Source of the DNA: a bacterium
Lineage (GTDB): Bacteria > Zixibacteria > MSB-5A5 > GN15 > FEB-12
Assembly: GCA_030640905.1 (NCBI GenBank)
Contig: DAOWIM010000343.1
Coordinates: 1 to 6,993 of the forward strand
Direction: 5' to 3'
Length of the DNA stretch: 6,993 nt
The translations under genes and the position numbers were made by a program. The notes under the pieces were generated by a model. That model had not been told where the DNA came from, did no database searches, and was given only the letters and a program-made list of their open reading frames with translations. This document shows, piece after piece, positions 6,366 through 6,993 of this stretch (position 1 is its first letter; the number at the start of each line of letters is the position of its first letter).

Positions 6366-6993
6366 GTGCCTCGCGAATCTCTTGATAACAAAAAGAAGCG
6401 CGCGCTCAAGATCATCAGGCTGCTGGAGAAAAATTACCCCGAAGCCGGATGCACGCTAAACTTTCGTACCATCCATCAACTGATGGTCGCCACGATTCTC
6501 TCGGCGCAGTGTACCGATGAACGCGTCAATCTGGTGACGCCAGCTTTGTTCAAGAAATACCGATCACTAAGAGCGTTTGCCGAATCCGACCTTACGGAAC
6601 TGGGTCGCGATATCTACTCAACCGGATTCCATAACGCCAAGGCAAAATCAATCAGGGCCTCAGCCCGGCAGCTTATTGACCGGCACGGTGGAAGAATTCC
6701 GAAAGACCTCGACAGTCTGATCAAACTATCCGGTGTCGGTCGCAAGACAGCCTCGGTGATCCTTGGCGCGGGCTACGGGCTGGCCGAGGGGATCGTGGTT
6801 GACACCCATGTCGGACGAATCAGCCGACATCTCGGGTTAACCTCGCAGAAAGACGCAGTCAAAATCGAGCGCGACCTGATCCCACTGATCCCAAAGAAAG
6901 ACTGGATTCAGTATTCACACCTGTTGATCCTTCCCGGCCGCACCATCTGCAAAGCCCGCCGACGCGATTGCAGCAACCGCTATCTGCCCAAGC
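6366..6993 (+). CDS. nth: endonuclease III, base-excision repair DNA glycosylase/AP lyase (3' end outside window)
   Basis: The first 209 residues are visible. The enzyme removes oxidised pyrimidines from DNA and cleaves at the abasic site by beta-elimination. ATILSAQCTDERVN (residues about 43-56) matches the N-terminal helix signature; the helix-hairpin-helix LSGVGRKTASVIL contains the catalytic lysine K127, and the catalytic aspartate is D146 in VVDTHVGR. Near the edge comes the Fe-S region: C195 and C202 keep the C-x6-C spacing, but the position of the third ligand (C-x2-C) is R205, codon CGC, one base from the Cys codon TGC. The fourth ligand would lie beyond the window. The GTG start at 6366 follows the prmC stop by 2 bases and has GGAG (6355-6358) 7 bases upstream, so the start is well supported. 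It is the last visible gene of the prfA-prmC block. Confidence 0.95.
   Translation, partial: MPRESLDNKKKRALKIIRLLEKNYPEAGCTLNFRTIHQLMVATILSAQCTDERVNLVTPALFKKYRSLRAFAESDLTELGRDIYSTGFHNAKAKSIRASARQLIDRHGGRIPKDLDSLIKLSGVGRKTASVILGAGYGLAEGIVVDTHVGRISRHLGLTSQKDAVKIERDLIPLIPKKDWIQYSHLLILPGRTICKARRRDCSNRYLPK

Overview
The window is gene-dense bacterial chromosome of moderate GC content. All eight recognisable genes lie on the + strand, with very short gaps or small overlaps. Nothing in it looks mobile: there is no insertion sequence, CRISPR array, tRNA or rRNA, and no gene-free stretch longer than 149 bases. The housekeeping order rpmE - DUF1385 gene - prfA - (membrane protein) - prmC - nth is ordinary core genome. 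The mixture of families is compatible with an FCB-type or similar uncultured Gram-negative lineage (Zixibacteria-like is my guess), but no marker here settles this and I hold it with low confidence.

Left block (1-1954): the C-terminal part of an ABC-F ATPase, a flavodoxin-fold NAD(P)H-dependent oxidoreductase and a class I SAM methyltransferase. They overlap by 8 bases at each junction and look like the end of one operon. A 149-base gap follows. It begins with a C-rich stretch almost free of G (candidate Rho-loading site), then a good sigma70-type promoter, then a roughly 70-base leader carrying a hairpin.

Right block (2113-6993): ribosomal protein L31 (zinc-ribbon form, TTG start), a stem-loop, a DUF1385/YqhQ-type membrane protein, peptide chain release factor 1 (prfA), an unrecognised membrane protein whose start overlaps the prfA stop by 14 bases, prmC beginning immediately after it, and nth (endonuclease III), which runs off the right edge. 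PrmC methylates the GGQ glutamine of RF1, so substrate and enzyme are encoded in one tight cluster.

The points most worth a second look are the unnamed membrane protein wedged between prfA and prmC, the apparent loss of the third Fe-S cysteine in the endonuclease III, the leader and hairpin upstream of rpmE, the G-less C-rich tract, and the use of UAG (the RF1-only amber stop) by the DUF1385 gene, prfA and prmC. I did not find a clearly new multi-gene system.
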